Assembly (NCBI RefSeq): GCF_000764205.1
Contig: NZ_JQDZ01000124.1
Coordinates: forward strand, 1-64,000
From: Thalassotalea sp. ND16A
Lineage (GTDB): Bacteria; Pseudomonadota; Gammaproteobacteria; Enterobacterales; Alteromonadaceae
DNA length: 64,000 nucleotides
Reading direction: 5' to 3'
Part shown: piece after piece, positions 9,591-19,084 of the stretch
How positions within the stretch are numbered: the stretch's first letter is position 1
How the letters are laid out: each line of letters starts with the position of its first letter
Position numbers and translations under genes: made by a program
Notes under the pieces: model-generated
The model's input: the letters and a program-made list of their open reading frames with translations, nothing else
The model's database searches: none
Told to the model about the DNA's origin: nothing

Positions 9591-9615
9591 GGTTCCGGCC
9601 TGCGCCGGAATGACG
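9591..9615 (+). repeat. Dispersed GGTTCCGGCC repeat, copy 1
   Basis: This 25-base unit begins GGTTCCGGCC and ends GGAATGACG; its own internal inverted repeat (TTCCGGC/GCCGGAA) can fold. A copy in opposite orientation lies at 9729-9753 and differs at one base. Units of this GGAATGACG type are common intergenic repeats in proteobacteria. The pair encloses 113 bases without a gene. Confidence 0.75.
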
Positions 9616-9728
9616 GAGTAATTTATTGGTTCTATTTTATATTAGGTGAACTTTATCTCTTAAATGTTTAAGAATAATGAAGTACTTTAATGGTAATATT
9701 TCCACACATAAATAGTTTACTTGCGCCA

Positions 9729-9753
9729 CGTCATTCCGGCGAAGGCCGGAACC
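9729..9753 (-). repeat. Dispersed GGTTCCGGCC repeat, copy 2 (inverted)
   Basis: This is the reverse complement of the unit at 9591-9615 with 24 of 25 bases identical. A third, diverged copy with CGTCATTCC and GGAACC ends but a different stem lies at 10936-10961. The changed stem keeps self-complementarity, which suggests that folding is preserved. The rplQ-prkB gap of about 370 bases holds the terminator and this pair, and I see no gene in it. Confidence 0.75.
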
Positions 9754-9863
9754 TCCTTAATTGGCAGCGTGCATTGATTAGTCCCTCTTATCACCACTTA
9801 ACTTGACGTTAACAGTTATAATCCGTACTCTGATACACTGTATAACTTTTAACAGTGGACAAA

Positions 9864-10766
9864 ATGTCAGATCGAAATCCAATAATTGCCGTTACCGGTT
9901 CATCCGGAGCAGGCACATCGACCACGATGAGTGCTTTTGAGCACATCTTTCGCTCACTTGATATTAAAGCCGCTATAGTCGAAGGTGACAGTTTTCACCG
10001 GTTTACCCGACCAGAAATGGATCTTGAAAAAAGAAAAGCACAAGCCGAAGGTACTAAAGTCAGCTACTTTGGCGATGTGGCAAATGATTTTGACGCCCTG
10101 GAAAAGTTGTTTAAAGATTTCGGCGAACGTGGAGAAGGCAAGATGCGCCGTTATCTGCACACTTTTGATGAAGCCGTGCCCTATAATCAAATGCCTGGTA
10201 CTTTCACCCCGTGGGAGCCATTAGGCGGAGATTCTGACCTATTATTTTATGAAGGGTTGCATGGTGGTGTGGTTACTGAAAAAAATGATGTTGCCAAGCA
10301 CGTAGACCTGTTAATCGGTATGGTGCCTATCGTAAATTTGGAGTGGATCCAAAAAATCATACGAGATACCAACAAAAGAGGACATTCGAGAGAGGCGGTT
10401 AATGAAAGCATTGTCAGAAGTATGGAAGATTACTTCAATTTTATTACCCCACAGTTCTCTCGCACCAACATAAATTTTCAACGTGTGCCTACGGTCGATA
10501 CGTCAAACCCATTTAGCGCAAAGGTGATCCCCAGTGCCGATGAAAGTTTTGTGGTAATTCGCTTTCGTGAAATGAAAAACGTAGATTTTCCGTTTTATTT
10601 GCGGATGATTGATGGTTCTTTTATGTCTCGGGTTAATACTCTCGTGGTACCAGGTGGTAAAATGAGTTTTGCCATGGAATTGATACTGAAACCACTGATA
10701 GTTGACATCATTGAAAAAAAGCAAGCGGCGAGTCAACAAATTGACTGGATGCAGACGTATAAGTGA
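9864..10766 (+). CDS. prkB: Phosphoribulokinase/uridine kinase family protein (PrkB)
   Basis: The protein has 300 residues and closely resembles E. coli PrkB/YhfW-region kinase. The P-loop GSSGAGTST is near residues 12-20, followed by VEGDSFHRFTRPEMD and the conserved FYEGLHGGVV and VPIVNLEWIQKIIRDT blocks. The family is homologous to Calvin-cycle phosphoribulokinase, but these bacteria lack RuBisCO and the true substrate is not established. I prefer the ATG at 9864 over a GTG at 9855. A yhfA-like gene follows, as in E. coli, though on the opposite strand and with crp absent. Confidence 0.9.
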   Translation: MSDRNPIIAVTGSSGAGTSTTMSAFEHIFRSLDIKAAIVEGDSFHRFTRPEMDLEKRKAQAEGTKVSYFGDVANDFDALEKLFKDFGERGEGKMRRYLHTFDEAVPYNQMPGTFTPWEPLGGDSDLLFYEGLHGGVVTEKNDVAKHVDLLIGMVPIVNLEWIQKIIRDTNKRGHSREAVNESIVRSMEDYFNFITPQFSRTNINFQRVPTVDTSNPFSAKVIPSADESFVVIRFREMKNVDFPFYLRMIDGSFMSRVNTLVVPGGKMSFAMELILKPLIVDIIEKKQAASQQIDWMQTYK

Positions 10767-10800
10767 ACGCAGTGAACTGCGTTAGAAAAGAAAAATCTTG

Positions 10801-10821
10801 GTACGGGGTACAAGGTACAAG
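10801..10821 (-). repeat. Degenerate inverted copy of the CTTGTAC heptamer repeat
   Basis: On the minus strand this reads CTTGTAC CTTGTAC CCCGTAC, i.e. three units of the heptamer that recurs at 11066-11114 on the plus strand. The two blocks face each other across about 245 bases of gene-free DNA. That interval also holds an 8-bp inverted repeat after prkB (AACGCAGT/ACTGCGTT, about 10769-10786, without a T-tract), a GC-rich GAGCTCGCTTCGCTTCGGGC stretch, and the diverged CGTCATTCC repeat. Confidence 0.6.
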
Positions 10822-10935
10822 CAGAAAATATTAGCGACTAGCTTCGAGCTCGCTTCGCTTCGGGCTACGAGCAGACTGCAATGAATTCACAATCGGTTTC
10901 CCTATCGTGATATCGAAACTCTAGAAAAAATACTC

Positions 10936-10961
10936 CGTCATTCCAAACTTGTTTTGGAACC
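10936..10961 (-). repeat. Diverged third copy of the GGTTCC...GGAATGACG repeat
   Basis: The ends CGTCATTCC and GGAACC match the units at 9591 and 9729, but the centre is AAACTTGTTTT rather than GGCGAAGGC. The arms remain self-complementary (TTCCAAA/TTTGGAA). This is consistent with a folded repeat family that tolerates compensatory change. Confidence 0.5.
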
Positions 10962-11065
10962 TCCCAAGTTGACAGTGAGCGCTTGTAATTTAACTATTTG
11001 CTCTGATAGTGAGAAAATAGCCCAAAGTTAGTGTTGTAAACAAACATGGGGTCTCAACAATCCTG

Positions 11066-11114
11066 CTTGTACCTTGTACCTTGTACCTTGTACCTTGTAC
11101 CTTGTACCTTGTAC
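11066..11114 (+). repeat. Seven tandem copies of CTTGTAC
   Basis: Seven exact 7-base units run without interruption and stop directly against the stop codon of the minus-strand yhfA-like gene. A four-copy block of the same heptamer abuts the accC stop codon at 21334-21361. Being 7 bases it is not a coding repeat, and its copy number should vary by slippage. Any short ORF read through it is an artefact. Confidence 0.9.
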
Positions 11115-11519
11115 CTATTTCTCGATTATCTCAAAGTCATGCGTAATATTAACCGCTTTATTTAACATCAATGCCACCGAACAATACTTGTCTGCAGATA
11201 AAGCCACGGCTCTTTTTACGTGCTTAGCACTTACTCCTGTGCCTTTGATGACAAAGTGCAAATGAATATCAGAGAACAGGCGCGGTACGCTATCAACTCG
11301 GGTGCTGTTAATTTCAACAATACAGTCGCTGATATTTTGACGGGCTTTTTCTAATATACTGACAACATCCACCGACGAACAGCAGCCTAACGACAACAGC
11401 ACATTTTCTAGCGGGCTGACCGCATTCTTGCCACCATTAGCATCCATTAGAATGCTGTGACCACTTTCCGAGGTGCCCATAAACATTTCATCGCTAACCC
11501 ATTGTACTTTTGCTTTCAT
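11115..11519 (-). CDS. yhfA: OsmC family protein, YhfA-like
   Basis: The protein has 134 residues and an OsmC/Ohr fold. The active-site-like segment LSLGCCSSVDVVSILEK (about residues 42-58) carries the first conserved cysteine, and the second family cysteine lies in SADKYCSVALMLNK near residue 112. YhfA members are distinct from peroxidase-type Ohr and their substrate is unknown. In E. coli yhfA lies between prkB and crp; here the prkB link is kept and crp is absent. The tandem CTTGTAC repeat starts at its stop codon. Confidence 0.88.
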   Translation of the reverse strand: MKAKVQWVSDEMFMGTSESGHSILMDANGGKNAVSPLENVLLSLGCCSSVDVVSILEKARQNISDCIVEINSTRVDSVPRLFSDIHLHFVIKGTGVSAKHVKRAVALSADKYCSVALMLNKAVNITHDFEIIEK

Positions 11520-11745
11520 GATTAATTCCTAGATAATTTTTGCATTATTTTACTATATCAACCTTACTGTTTCCTGTTATTTGTTCTAAAAAATAACAAA
11601 ACGATCTAAAAAATTATTTAAATCACTGATCGTTTTAATTTTGTGCAAAAAAATATATTTCAATTACAAAAGGCAACAGAAATTAAATGCATAAATGAGT
11701 AGAATCATTTTATTAAGAATCAAATAGCCAGAGAAAAGTCAGATA

Positions 11746-11931
11746 ATGAAGAGGAATTCGTGTGTGTTGTTATTGCTAAAAACTTTACCGGTATTCTTAT
11801 GCTTATTGGCAATTGCCGTTCTGGGATTTAAATTATCGATAACAATTGGCTTGGTTAGTGCTGCGCTGATTAGCCTGTTAGTAAGGTTTTATCTAATAAA
11901 CCGGAAGTTGAGAAATAAATTATCAACTTAG
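11746..11931 (+). CDS. Small hypothetical membrane protein
   Basis: The 61 residues include two hydrophobic segments, about 8-25 and 28-47, with a basic N terminus (MKRN) and a basic C-terminal tail (RKLRNK). This predicts a two-pass inner-membrane protein with both ends in the cytoplasm. Spacing to neighbours and a following hairpin support a real monocistronic gene, but the ribosome-binding site is weak (GAGAAAAG well upstream). No family recognised. The 226-base gap before it is AT-rich with no clear signal. Confidence 0.5.
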   Translation: MKRNSCVLLLLKTLPVFLCLLAIAVLGFKLSITIGLVSAALISLLVRFYLINRKLRNKLST

Positions 11932-11937
11932 CCATTC

Positions 11938-11979
11938 ATTCATCTGAGCCAGGGGGAATTAGCCCTGACTCAGATGAAT
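11938..11979. terminator. Bidirectional hairpin terminator between convergent genes
   Basis: ATTCATCTGAG (11938-11948) pairs with CTCAGATGAAT (11969-11979), and CAGGG pairs with CCCTG inside, with one mismatch between. It lies between the plus-strand membrane gene and the minus-strand DUF1338 gene. There is no T-tract of note, so termination strength is uncertain, but position and the 16 base pairs support the role. Confidence 0.65.
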
Positions 11980-11983
11980 TAGA

Positions 11984-12781
11984 TTATTGGACGTTAGTAC
12001 TCTCAAAGATTTTATCGGCTGATGCCGCTACAAAGCCACTATATAAATCACCGCAGTGTTTCGGGTAGCGTTTGGCAAATTCGTAGAAGCAGCTTGGTAT
12101 TTGTGCTACTTGGTCTGAAAACTTAACACTTATCTTATCTGCCATGGTTGAAGATTGCTCGAGTAACACTTCAGCATCACCTTTAATTTCACCACCGGCT
12201 GCATTTAAGGTAAAACCACCATCTTTAACCGCTTGGTTAAGTTCAATGATGCAGTCGAAATCTTCAAGGTGATTGATACTCACAGTAAAGTGGTTTGCTC
12301 GGTATCCCCATGCCGCTAGCCAGGCAGCGTACTCGCTTTCTTTGAGCAAAGTTTGGTATTCTTCATAACTGACTTGCCAATGAGTTCCTGAGTATAAAAA
12401 TGACTGGTCATCAACTTTACCAGCGTCCACCTCGGCAACGATGCGGTTAATGATTTGTTGGGCTGGTTTCGATAATTTTTCCACTAACAATTCGCTGATA
12501 AAGACCTTTGGTAAGGTATTATCGGGATGTTCAAAGTGCTTAGCGTACAGTTTTTTCGCTTCAAAGTGATACTCACCACACTGTTTATAGCCAAGGTTTA
12601 GTAAATGCCTGGCCAGTTTATCAATGCCAACGTTGTCTAAGTTAAAGGTACGGTAGGCAACATGATCATTAACAAGATCTCTACCGGTACTTAAAAGTTG
12701 ATGAACTTTAGCCGCAGACGGTGTAACCGCCAGGTATTGCTGCCAGATGTTGTCAAATAGTGCTGTGATTTTGGTGTTCAT
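11984..12781 (-). CDS. DUF1338 family protein (2-oxoadipate dioxygenase/decarboxylase-like)
   Basis: The 265 residues fit the DUF1338/HglS family, iron(II) enzymes that convert 2-oxoadipate to 2-hydroxyglutarate in lysine breakdown. Candidate metal histidines sit in NDHVAYRTF (near residue 42) and ANHFTVSIN, with a later glutamate in CIIELNQ. The ATG at 12781 is chosen because AAAGGGGA precedes it; an upstream ATG at 12805 lacks a site. It lies downstream of astC-astA-astD on the same strand but is separated by two hairpins, so it may have its own promoter. The exact substrate is inferred from the family. Confidence 0.8.
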   Translation of the reverse strand: MNTKITALFDNIWQQYLAVTPSAAKVHQLLSTGRDLVNDHVAYRTFNLDNVGIDKLARHLLNLGYKQCGEYHFEAKKLYAKHFEHPDNTLPKVFISELLVEKLSKPAQQIINRIVAEVDAGKVDDQSFLYSGTHWQVSYEEYQTLLKESEYAAWLAAWGYRANHFTVSINHLEDFDCIIELNQAVKDGGFTLNAAGGEIKGDAEVLLEQSSTMADKISVKFSDQVAQIPSCFYEFAKRYPKHCGDLYSGFVAASADKIFESTNVQ

Positions 12782-12915
12782 GGTGTCCCCTTTGAAAATG
12801 AACAATATAAAGAGTTTTAATGATGCTTACAAGTATAATAGTATTTATACTACAAATTGGAGTGTTCGACTAAGAAATAGGACAATTGCGTACGGAAAGT
12901 CTGGATAGTGGTAAC

Positions 12916-12948
12916 TTTCCGACGAAGCAAACCCATCTTCGTCGGAAA
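12916..12948. repeat. 12-bp perfect hairpin upstream of the DUF1338 gene
   Basis: TTTCCGACGAAG and CTTCGTCGGAAA are exact reverse complements with a 9-base loop. A further GGAAAGT lies at 12896 outside the stem. It stands between astD and the DUF1338 start, so it may be a terminator, an RNA-stability element or a small dispersed repeat. Neither flank has a clear T-tract. Confidence 0.6.
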
Positions 12949-12973
12949 ATTTAAATATTATCGATTGCTTTGT

Positions 12974-12995
12974 AAAAGCAGGGGCGGAGCCCTGC
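12974..12995 (-). terminator. Probable terminator of the astC-astA-astD operon
   Basis: Read on the minus strand, GCAGGG and CCCTGC pair around a 6-base loop and are followed by TTTT, about 30 bases after the astD stop codon. The stem is short but GC-rich. This suggests that the DUF1338 gene downstream is transcribed mostly from its own promoter or by read-through. Confidence 0.5.
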
Positions 12996-13024
12996 AATTT
13001 GCAATGAATACGACAAGCTAAGCA

Positions 13025-14494
13025 TTAGATACTTAAGCCAGGGCTCAATTGAGCAGGAAGTTGTACTTTTTCGGCTTCTACTGAGGCAACTGGGAATGCA
13101 CAGTAATCAGCGGCATAATAAGCACTTGCTCTGTGGTTACCACTGTCCCCTATACCACCAAATGGCGCAGCACCGCTGGCACCGGTAATTGGTTTGTTCC
13201 AGTTTACAATGCCGGCACGAATTCGCTTAAAGAAATGATTGTAGTGTTCTTCGCTGTCACTTAATAAACCCGCAGACAAACCAAAGCTGGTATTGTTAGC
13301 TTCGACAATGGCGCTATCAAAGTCATCGTAACGATACACTTTTAATAATGGGCCAAAGTGCTCTTCATCCGGCATGTCTGCAATAGCTGTGACATCGACA
13401 ATACCTGGAGTAACAAAACCTGTGCCTGGTTTTTTGTGAGTCAGAGCGACTAAAGATGTCCCACCCAGTTCAACCAGTTGGTCGTGCGCTGCAACTAAAC
13501 CTAAAGCGGCACGCTCCGAGATCATCGAGCCGATAAATGGTTGCTCTTCATCATTAAAGTAACCAATCTTAATTGCTTTCGTGGCACTAATTAACTTTTC
13601 TAAAATTGCATCGCCAGTAGCATTGTTCTCAATAAATAATCTGCGCGCACAAGTACAACGTTGTCCTGTGGTAATAAATGCGGATTGAATAATATCGTGT
13701 ACCGTGGCATCAATATCAGTAACATCTTTAACGATCAACGGGTTATTACCGCCCATTTCCAATGCTAAAATCTTTCCTGGTTTATCGGCAAATTGTTGGT
13801 GCAATAACTTGCCTGTGGTTGAGCTACCGGTAAAGAATAGACCATCAATGCCAGGGTGGCTGGCTAGCGCTTTACCGGTTTCAACTTCACCTTGTACCAG
13901 GTTAATTACGCCGGCCGGCAAACCTGCTTGCTCCCATAGTTTTAGCATTAACTCTGCCACCATAGGGGTTAATTCCGAAGGCTTGAATACGACAGTATTG
14001 CCAGCAATTAAGGCCGGTACAATATGACCATTAGGTAAATGCCCCGGGAAATTGTATGGACCAAATACTGCAACTACGCCATGTGGTTTATGACGAATAA
14101 ACGCTTTAGCACCAGGGATAGGGTTTTCTACAGTACCGGTTCTATCGTTATACGCTTTAATTGATAAGTTTACTTTACCTATCATGGCGCCAGCTTCAGT
14201 ACGAGTTTCCCAGATAGGCTTACCCGTTTCTTGTGCGATAGCCAGGGCTATTTTTTCTTTGTGTTCCGTTAAAACCTCCATGTAGCGTTTAATTACTACA
14301 AGACGTTCGTCGACACTGGCAAAGCCCCATGCTTCAAAAGCGATACGAGCACTATCTATGGCTTCGTTTACTTGTTCTGCACTGGCAGATTCACCCTGCC
14401 AAATTACTTCGTTCATTGCCGGGTTTAATGAAGACATAGTGTTACCCATGCCTGGTAGCCATTGACCATTAATAAATTGTACTGAATTTGTCAT
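13025..14494 (-). CDS. astD: Succinylglutamate-semialdehyde dehydrogenase
   Basis: AstD catalyses the fourth step of arginine catabolism by the succinyltransferase pathway, oxidising N-succinylglutamate 5-semialdehyde with NAD+. It has 489 residues, typical of the family. The general-base glutamate lies in [10 protein letters not shown], the catalytic cysteine in [11 protein letters not shown], and the nucleotide site in FTGSSTTGK. The gene follows astA by 26 bases. The pathway's other genes, astB and astE, are not in this window. Confidence 0.95.
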   Translation of the reverse strand: MTNSVQFINGQWLPGMGNTMSSLNPAMNEVIWQGESASAEQVNEAIDSARIAFEAWGFASVDERLVVIKRYMEVLTEHKEKIALAIAQETGKPIWETRTEAGAMIGKVNLSIKAYNDRTGTVENPIPGAKAFIRHKPHGVVAVFGPYNFPGHLPNGHIVPALIAGNTVVFKPSELTPMVAELMLKLWEQAGLPAGVINLVQGEVETGKALASHPGIDGLFFTGSSTTGKLLHQQFADKPGKILALEMGGNNPLIVKDVTDIDATVHDIIQSAFITTGQRCTCARRLFIENNATGDAILEKLISATKAIKIGYFNDEEQPFIGSMISERAALGLVAAHDQLVELGGTSLVALTHKKPGTGFVTPGIVDVTAIADMPDEEHFGPLLKVYRYDDFDSAIVEANNTSFGLSAGLLSDSEEHYNHFFKRIRAGIVNWNKPITGASGAAPFGGIGDSGNHRASAYYAADYCAFPVASVEAEKVQLPAQLSPGLSI

Positions 14495-14520
14495 TTTTAC
14501 CTCTTACTAACACTACGAAC

Positions 14521-15537
14521 TTAAGTTGATGCAATTCTTACCATGTCACCATTGGCAACTTGTAAGGCATCGGCAGTTTGCTGGTCGATGGTCGCGCACT
14601 TATTGTCTAAGTCGATATCTACTGGCATCAATACTGCTCTAAATTCACGTACTTTAGTGTTACATATCATTTGTTTATTGGTGGTAGTTACGCCGCCAAT
14701 GTTGATTGTTAAACGGTTTGAATTTCTAACCGTTTTTATTGATTTTAGTTGCGCTTCTACCGTCGGGCCAGCATCAAAGATGTCAACATAACCACGATGA
14801 TTAAAACCTTCATTTTCTAATAAACGTAGTGCCGGCACGGTTTGCTGATGGACCTTACCAATGACTTTTTGCGCTTCTTTACTTAACAAGCTCACATAAA
14901 TTGGGTATTTAGGCATCAATTCGGCAATGAATTCTTTTCTTCCTATGCCGGTTAGATAATCGGCGGTAGGAAAATCCATTGAAAAGAAGTGTTCTTCCAG
15001 CCACTGCCAAAATGGCGAGTTACCATTGTCATCAGATACACCACGCATTTCTGCAATTACCGTTTGATTGAAGCGATGTTGGTGTTCAGCCATAAATAAA
15101 AGACGGCATTTCGATAAGAAGCGACCATTATTATTTACCCGATAATTATCGCGTAAATATAATGTGCACAATTCTGAGGTACCGGTGTAATCGTTATTTA
15201 GCGAAAGAATTTCAACGTTATTATAAATGTTGAGTTCGCGCGAAGAATGGACAACTTTACCGATATGGTAATGATAAAAAGCATCATTAAGGCCAACCGC
15301 GGCTTCTATGCCACTAGTTCCAACCACTTCACCAGTTTCAAGATCTTCCATTACAAACAAATAACCTTCATCACCGCAAGTTTCTACAGGTGTATGAAAT
15401 GATTTGGTTGCGCGATTAATTCGGCTTACCAACAATTCTTCATTAACGGGTAACGAAGTAAAGCCATGACCAGATTCCACGGCAATTTGATGCAAAACAT
15501 CATAATCGCTACTGCGGATAGGGCGGATAATAACCAT
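14521..15537 (-). CDS. astA: Arginine N-succinyltransferase
   Basis: AstA transfers succinyl from succinyl-CoA to the alpha-amino group of arginine, the committing step of the AST pathway. It has 338 residues, matching family length. The N terminus MVIIRPIRSSDYDVLHQIA is GNAT-like, and the C-terminal half contains FDAGPTVEAQL typical of AstA. It lies between astC and astD with short gaps (39 and 26 bases), indicating one transcript. Confidence 0.95.
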   Translation of the reverse strand: MVIIRPIRSSDYDVLHQIAVESGHGFTSLPVNEELLVSRINRATKSFHTPVETCGDEGYLFVMEDLETGEVVGTSGIEAAVGLNDAFYHYHIGKVVHSSRELNIYNNVEILSLNNDYTGTSELCTLYLRDNYRVNNNGRFLSKCRLLFMAEHQHRFNQTVIAEMRGVSDDNGNSPFWQWLEEHFFSMDFPTADYLTGIGRKEFIAELMPKYPIYVSLLSKEAQKVIGKVHQQTVPALRLLENEGFNHRGYVDIFDAGPTVEAQLKSIKTVRNSNRLTINIGGVTTTNKQMICNTKVREFRAVLMPVDIDLDNKCATIDQQTADALQVANGDMVRIAST

Positions 15538-15576
15538 AGTATTTTCTCTAAGATAATAAGAGTTAAGGCCTAAGCC

Positions 15577-16818
<1,242 letters not shown>

Positions 16819-16883
16819 CTAAATGTAGCACACGCCGTATATGGTTGTTTGTCTAATAGCGTATGCTCTCAACCAAAATTGAG

Positions 16884-16981
16884 TCAATATTATGCCAGAA
16901 AATTATGCAGTTGTCTTTGCCTGGATAGCTTGCAGCCCAATAAAAATAAGGGGTCTGTAGGTTTTATTCAATATTTATGCA
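16884..16981 (-). promoter_or_regulatory. Candidate ArgR boxes upstream of astC
   Basis: On the minus strand TGCATAAATATTGA (16981-16968) matches the palindromic ARG box core TGAATWWWWATTCA at 12 of 14 positions, and a second weaker site GGCATAATATTGA lies at 16896-16884. ArgR sites normally occur in pairs and control arginine genes, so the location fits. The 267-base gap otherwise holds no gene. The spacing between the two is larger than the usual 3 bases, which lowers confidence. Confidence 0.4.
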
Positions 16982-17061
16982 TAACTATATTTGTTGATTT
17001 TAGCTTTACTAATTAACTGCGGGATTAATTTAAAGTAACCGTTATGCTACTTTTGTGATGA

Positions 17062-17409
17062 TCAATTAGGTAAGTGGTAAATGGCTTTTAATGCGGATTG
17101 TTGACAGTTTGTCATAGCGATAAATTTCATACCGAGTAAGTAGCGGTTTTGCGAAACGCGGCGATTTACGATTAATCGTACCACCGCAGGCTCTAATAAA
17201 GGTTGATCGATAAATTTGATTTGAAACTGTGGCGGATGACTACAGTGTGCCAATATATTGTCGATACATTGCTTATCAACATTCAGCTGTATCCCAGAAA
17301 GTGAAAGATTTACAGCTTTAGCTTCAAGAGTTGCGTTAGCCTCAGATAAAATGATAGAAACATTAAAATCTACATCTAGTCTAAGATGATACCTCCTCTC
17401 GTTTAACAT
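17062..17409 (-). CDS. PilZ domain protein, probable c-di-GMP binder
   Basis: The 115 residues form a single PilZ domain. The two signature motifs are present: an arginine-rich RRYHLR at residues 5-10 and NLSLSG (the D/NxSxxG motif) near residue 34. These bind cyclic-di-GMP and alter the partner's activity. It stands alone between astC and pabA, without a linked enzyme, so its target is unknown. Confidence 0.85.
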   Translation of the reverse strand: MLNERRYHLRLDVDFNVSIILSEANATLEAKAVNLSLSGIQLNVDKQCIDNILAHCSHPPQFQIKFIDQPLLEPAVVRLIVNRRVSQNRYLLGMKFIAMTNCQQSALKAIYHLPN

Positions 17410-17436
17410 GCTAACCTCTATTTTTATTATTTATTA

Positions 17437-17476
17437 TATACTCGTCGAAACCTGCATCTTGGATGGTGACGAGTAC
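17437..17476. repeat. 40-bp remnant of the TATACTCGTC inverted-repeat element
   Basis: TATACTCGTC (17437-17446) faces GACGAGTA (17468-17475). Bases 17448-17475 match the reverse complement of the left end of the 275-bp element at 19085-19359 with about two differences. This looks like an internal deletion derivative with both tips and little between. It lies in the 115-base PilZ-pabA gap. Confidence 0.7.
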
Positions 17477-17524
17477 ATCTACTCTAGCATAATTTATTCA
17501 ATAATGATTTTGTGCGTTGAAAGC

Positions 17525-18118
17525 TCAACCCGTTTTGGTCGCTATCGTTAAAAAATTTTGCAGTAATTGATGCCCTTGTTCGGTTAAAATCGATTCAGGA
17601 TGAAACTGTACCCCCATAACGGGCAAATGTTTATGGCAAATACCCATAATTTCATCGACTTCTCCTTTATCGTCTTCGGTCCAGGCGGTAACTGTTAATT
17701 CAGCGGGCAGTTTGTTTTTATTGACGATTAAAGAATGGTAGCGAGTGACCTGCAAAGGATTATTCAGCTCAGCGAACACATTGCTATTACTATGCTTAAT
17801 TAATGAAGTTTTACCATGCATCACTTGTCTGGCTTTTTCGACTACGCCGCCAAAGTGCTGGGCAATACATTGATGGCCAAGACAAACTCCTAAAATCGGA
17901 ACTGTCCCAGAGAAATGCTTAATAATTGCAAGTGATAAACCGGCACTGCCGGGATCGCAAGGGCCTGGGGAAATAACGATACGATCGGGCTTTAACTGTT
18001 TTATCGAGTCGATGGTTAACTCATCATTTCTTTTCACTAATACTTCTTCACCTAAATGTTGAAAGTAGTGCACCAAATTAAAGGTAAAGGAGTCATAGTT
18101 GTCGATCATTAACAGCAT
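17525..18118 (-). CDS. pabA: Anthranilate/aminodeoxychorismate synthase glutamine amidotransferase
   Basis: This class-I glutamine amidotransferase of 197 residues supplies ammonia to a chorismate-using partner. The nucleophilic cysteine lies in GVCLGHQC (about residue 79) and the His-Glu pair in [13 protein letters not shown]. The stand-alone PabA/TrpG type serves folate or tryptophan synthesis, and in many gammaproteobacteria the same protein lies next to astC/argD as here. No synthase component I is nearby, so pabA versus trpG cannot be decided. Confidence 0.9.
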   Translation of the reverse strand: MLLMIDNYDSFTFNLVHYFQHLGEEVLVKRNDELTIDSIKQLKPDRIVISPGPCDPGSAGLSLAIIKHFSGTVPILGVCLGHQCIAQHFGGVVEKARQVMHGKTSLIKHSNSNVFAELNNPLQVTRYHSLIVNKNKLPAELTVTAWTEDDKGEVDEIMGICHKHLPVMGVQFHPESILTEQGHQLLQNFLTIATKTG

Positions 18119-18192
18119 TCAGGTTCCAAAAGTTAAGCCAAAGAAATAAAAACATATTATACCCTATAAAGTTAAGTATTGAGCAAGGATGC

Positions 18193-19026
18193 TTATGTCG
18201 AGTTCAGGTTATATAGTGCTGGTGTTTGAGTAGCAATTACTTCTACTTTATCGCCTATGTTTATTATTCCCTGATTCAACGCCACCAGATTTTGACCAAA
18301 ATAGACTTGCCTGTCATCTGCTCTTCTAAAATTTTGCAACGTTGCCATGGGTTCTTTATCTGAGCTGCGTATTCCTGTTTGTTCATTCACCGTGGTAAAT
18401 ACACAGCGACTGCACGGTTTGCTTATCACAAATTCAACTTCTCCAATTCGTATCTTTTGCCAGCCATCTTCAGCAAATGCTGAGCAATTGCTAACCACCA
18501 GGTTTGGCCGAAACTGTTCGATATTTATCTCAGATGGTAATTTATGATTTAACCAGGATAACGATGCCTCACTGAGCAGTAATAATGGATAACCATCGGC
18601 AAAACTTAAGTTTTTGTTATAACCTTCCACTTTACGCTCGGATTTATCTCCTAAAAAATAGACTTTGCACGGTGAGTTGATGTACGTAGAAAACCACAGG
18701 TCTATTTCATCATCACAATGTTGCGAGAGTATCTTGTCATTCCAGACTGAGATGAGCTGGTAGCGTGCAGAAAGTTTTGTCCTGTCGATATGTAAAATAG
18801 CCATGCCGGGGGCTTTTACCATTAATCCGTCGGTGGTAATACTGCAGGTAACTAAAACCAGCTTGGATTTGGTTCTGCCGGTAATAAACTTGCCGTTTAA
18901 ATCCGTGATGACAAAGTGGCGATCATGCTCTAAGCCAGTGTCTGTAACTAAAGAGCTCGTCAATGCCAGCCCCTTTGTTGATTTTATCGGATAACTATAA
19001 ATGCTGCTTAATTGGGTATAACTCAT
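18193..19026 (-). CDS. MOSC domain protein (YcbX-like)
   Basis: The 277 residues show an N-terminal beta-barrel domain (IYSYPIKSTKGLAL, near residue 8) and a C-terminal MOSC domain with SKPCSRCVFTTVN, whose cysteine is the expected molybdenum-cofactor sulfur site. YcbX proteins detoxify N-hydroxylated compounds. The usual C-terminal 2Fe-2S ferredoxin domain is missing, so this is the short form. The ATG at 19026 is preferred to an upstream TTG at 19053. Confidence 0.82.
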   Translation of the reverse strand: MSYTQLSSIYSYPIKSTKGLALTSSLVTDTGLEHDRHFVITDLNGKFITGRTKSKLVLVTCSITTDGLMVKAPGMAILHIDRTKLSARYQLISVWNDKILSQHCDDEIDLWFSTYINSPCKVYFLGDKSERKVEGYNKNLSFADGYPLLLLSEASLSWLNHKLPSEINIEQFRPNLVVSNCSAFAEDGWQKIRIGEVEFVISKPCSRCVFTTVNEQTGIRSSDKEPMATLQNFRRADDRQVYFGQNLVALNQGIINIGDKVEVIATQTPALYNLNST

Positions 19027-19084
19027 TATTTCTCTTGAAAAATATCTCGGCAATAATTTATCTTAAAAGACTCAAGAGTATTTG

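Noticed and set aside
11066-11114. Possible CRISPR-like array
   Set aside because: The units are 7 bases with no spacers and no cas genes nearby. It is a simple tandem repeat.
11074-11265. 63-codon plus-strand frame reading through the CTTGTAC array
   Set aside because: The N-terminal part is the repeat translated (YLVPCTLYLVPC) and the rest is antisense to the yhfA-like gene. Coding is not supported.
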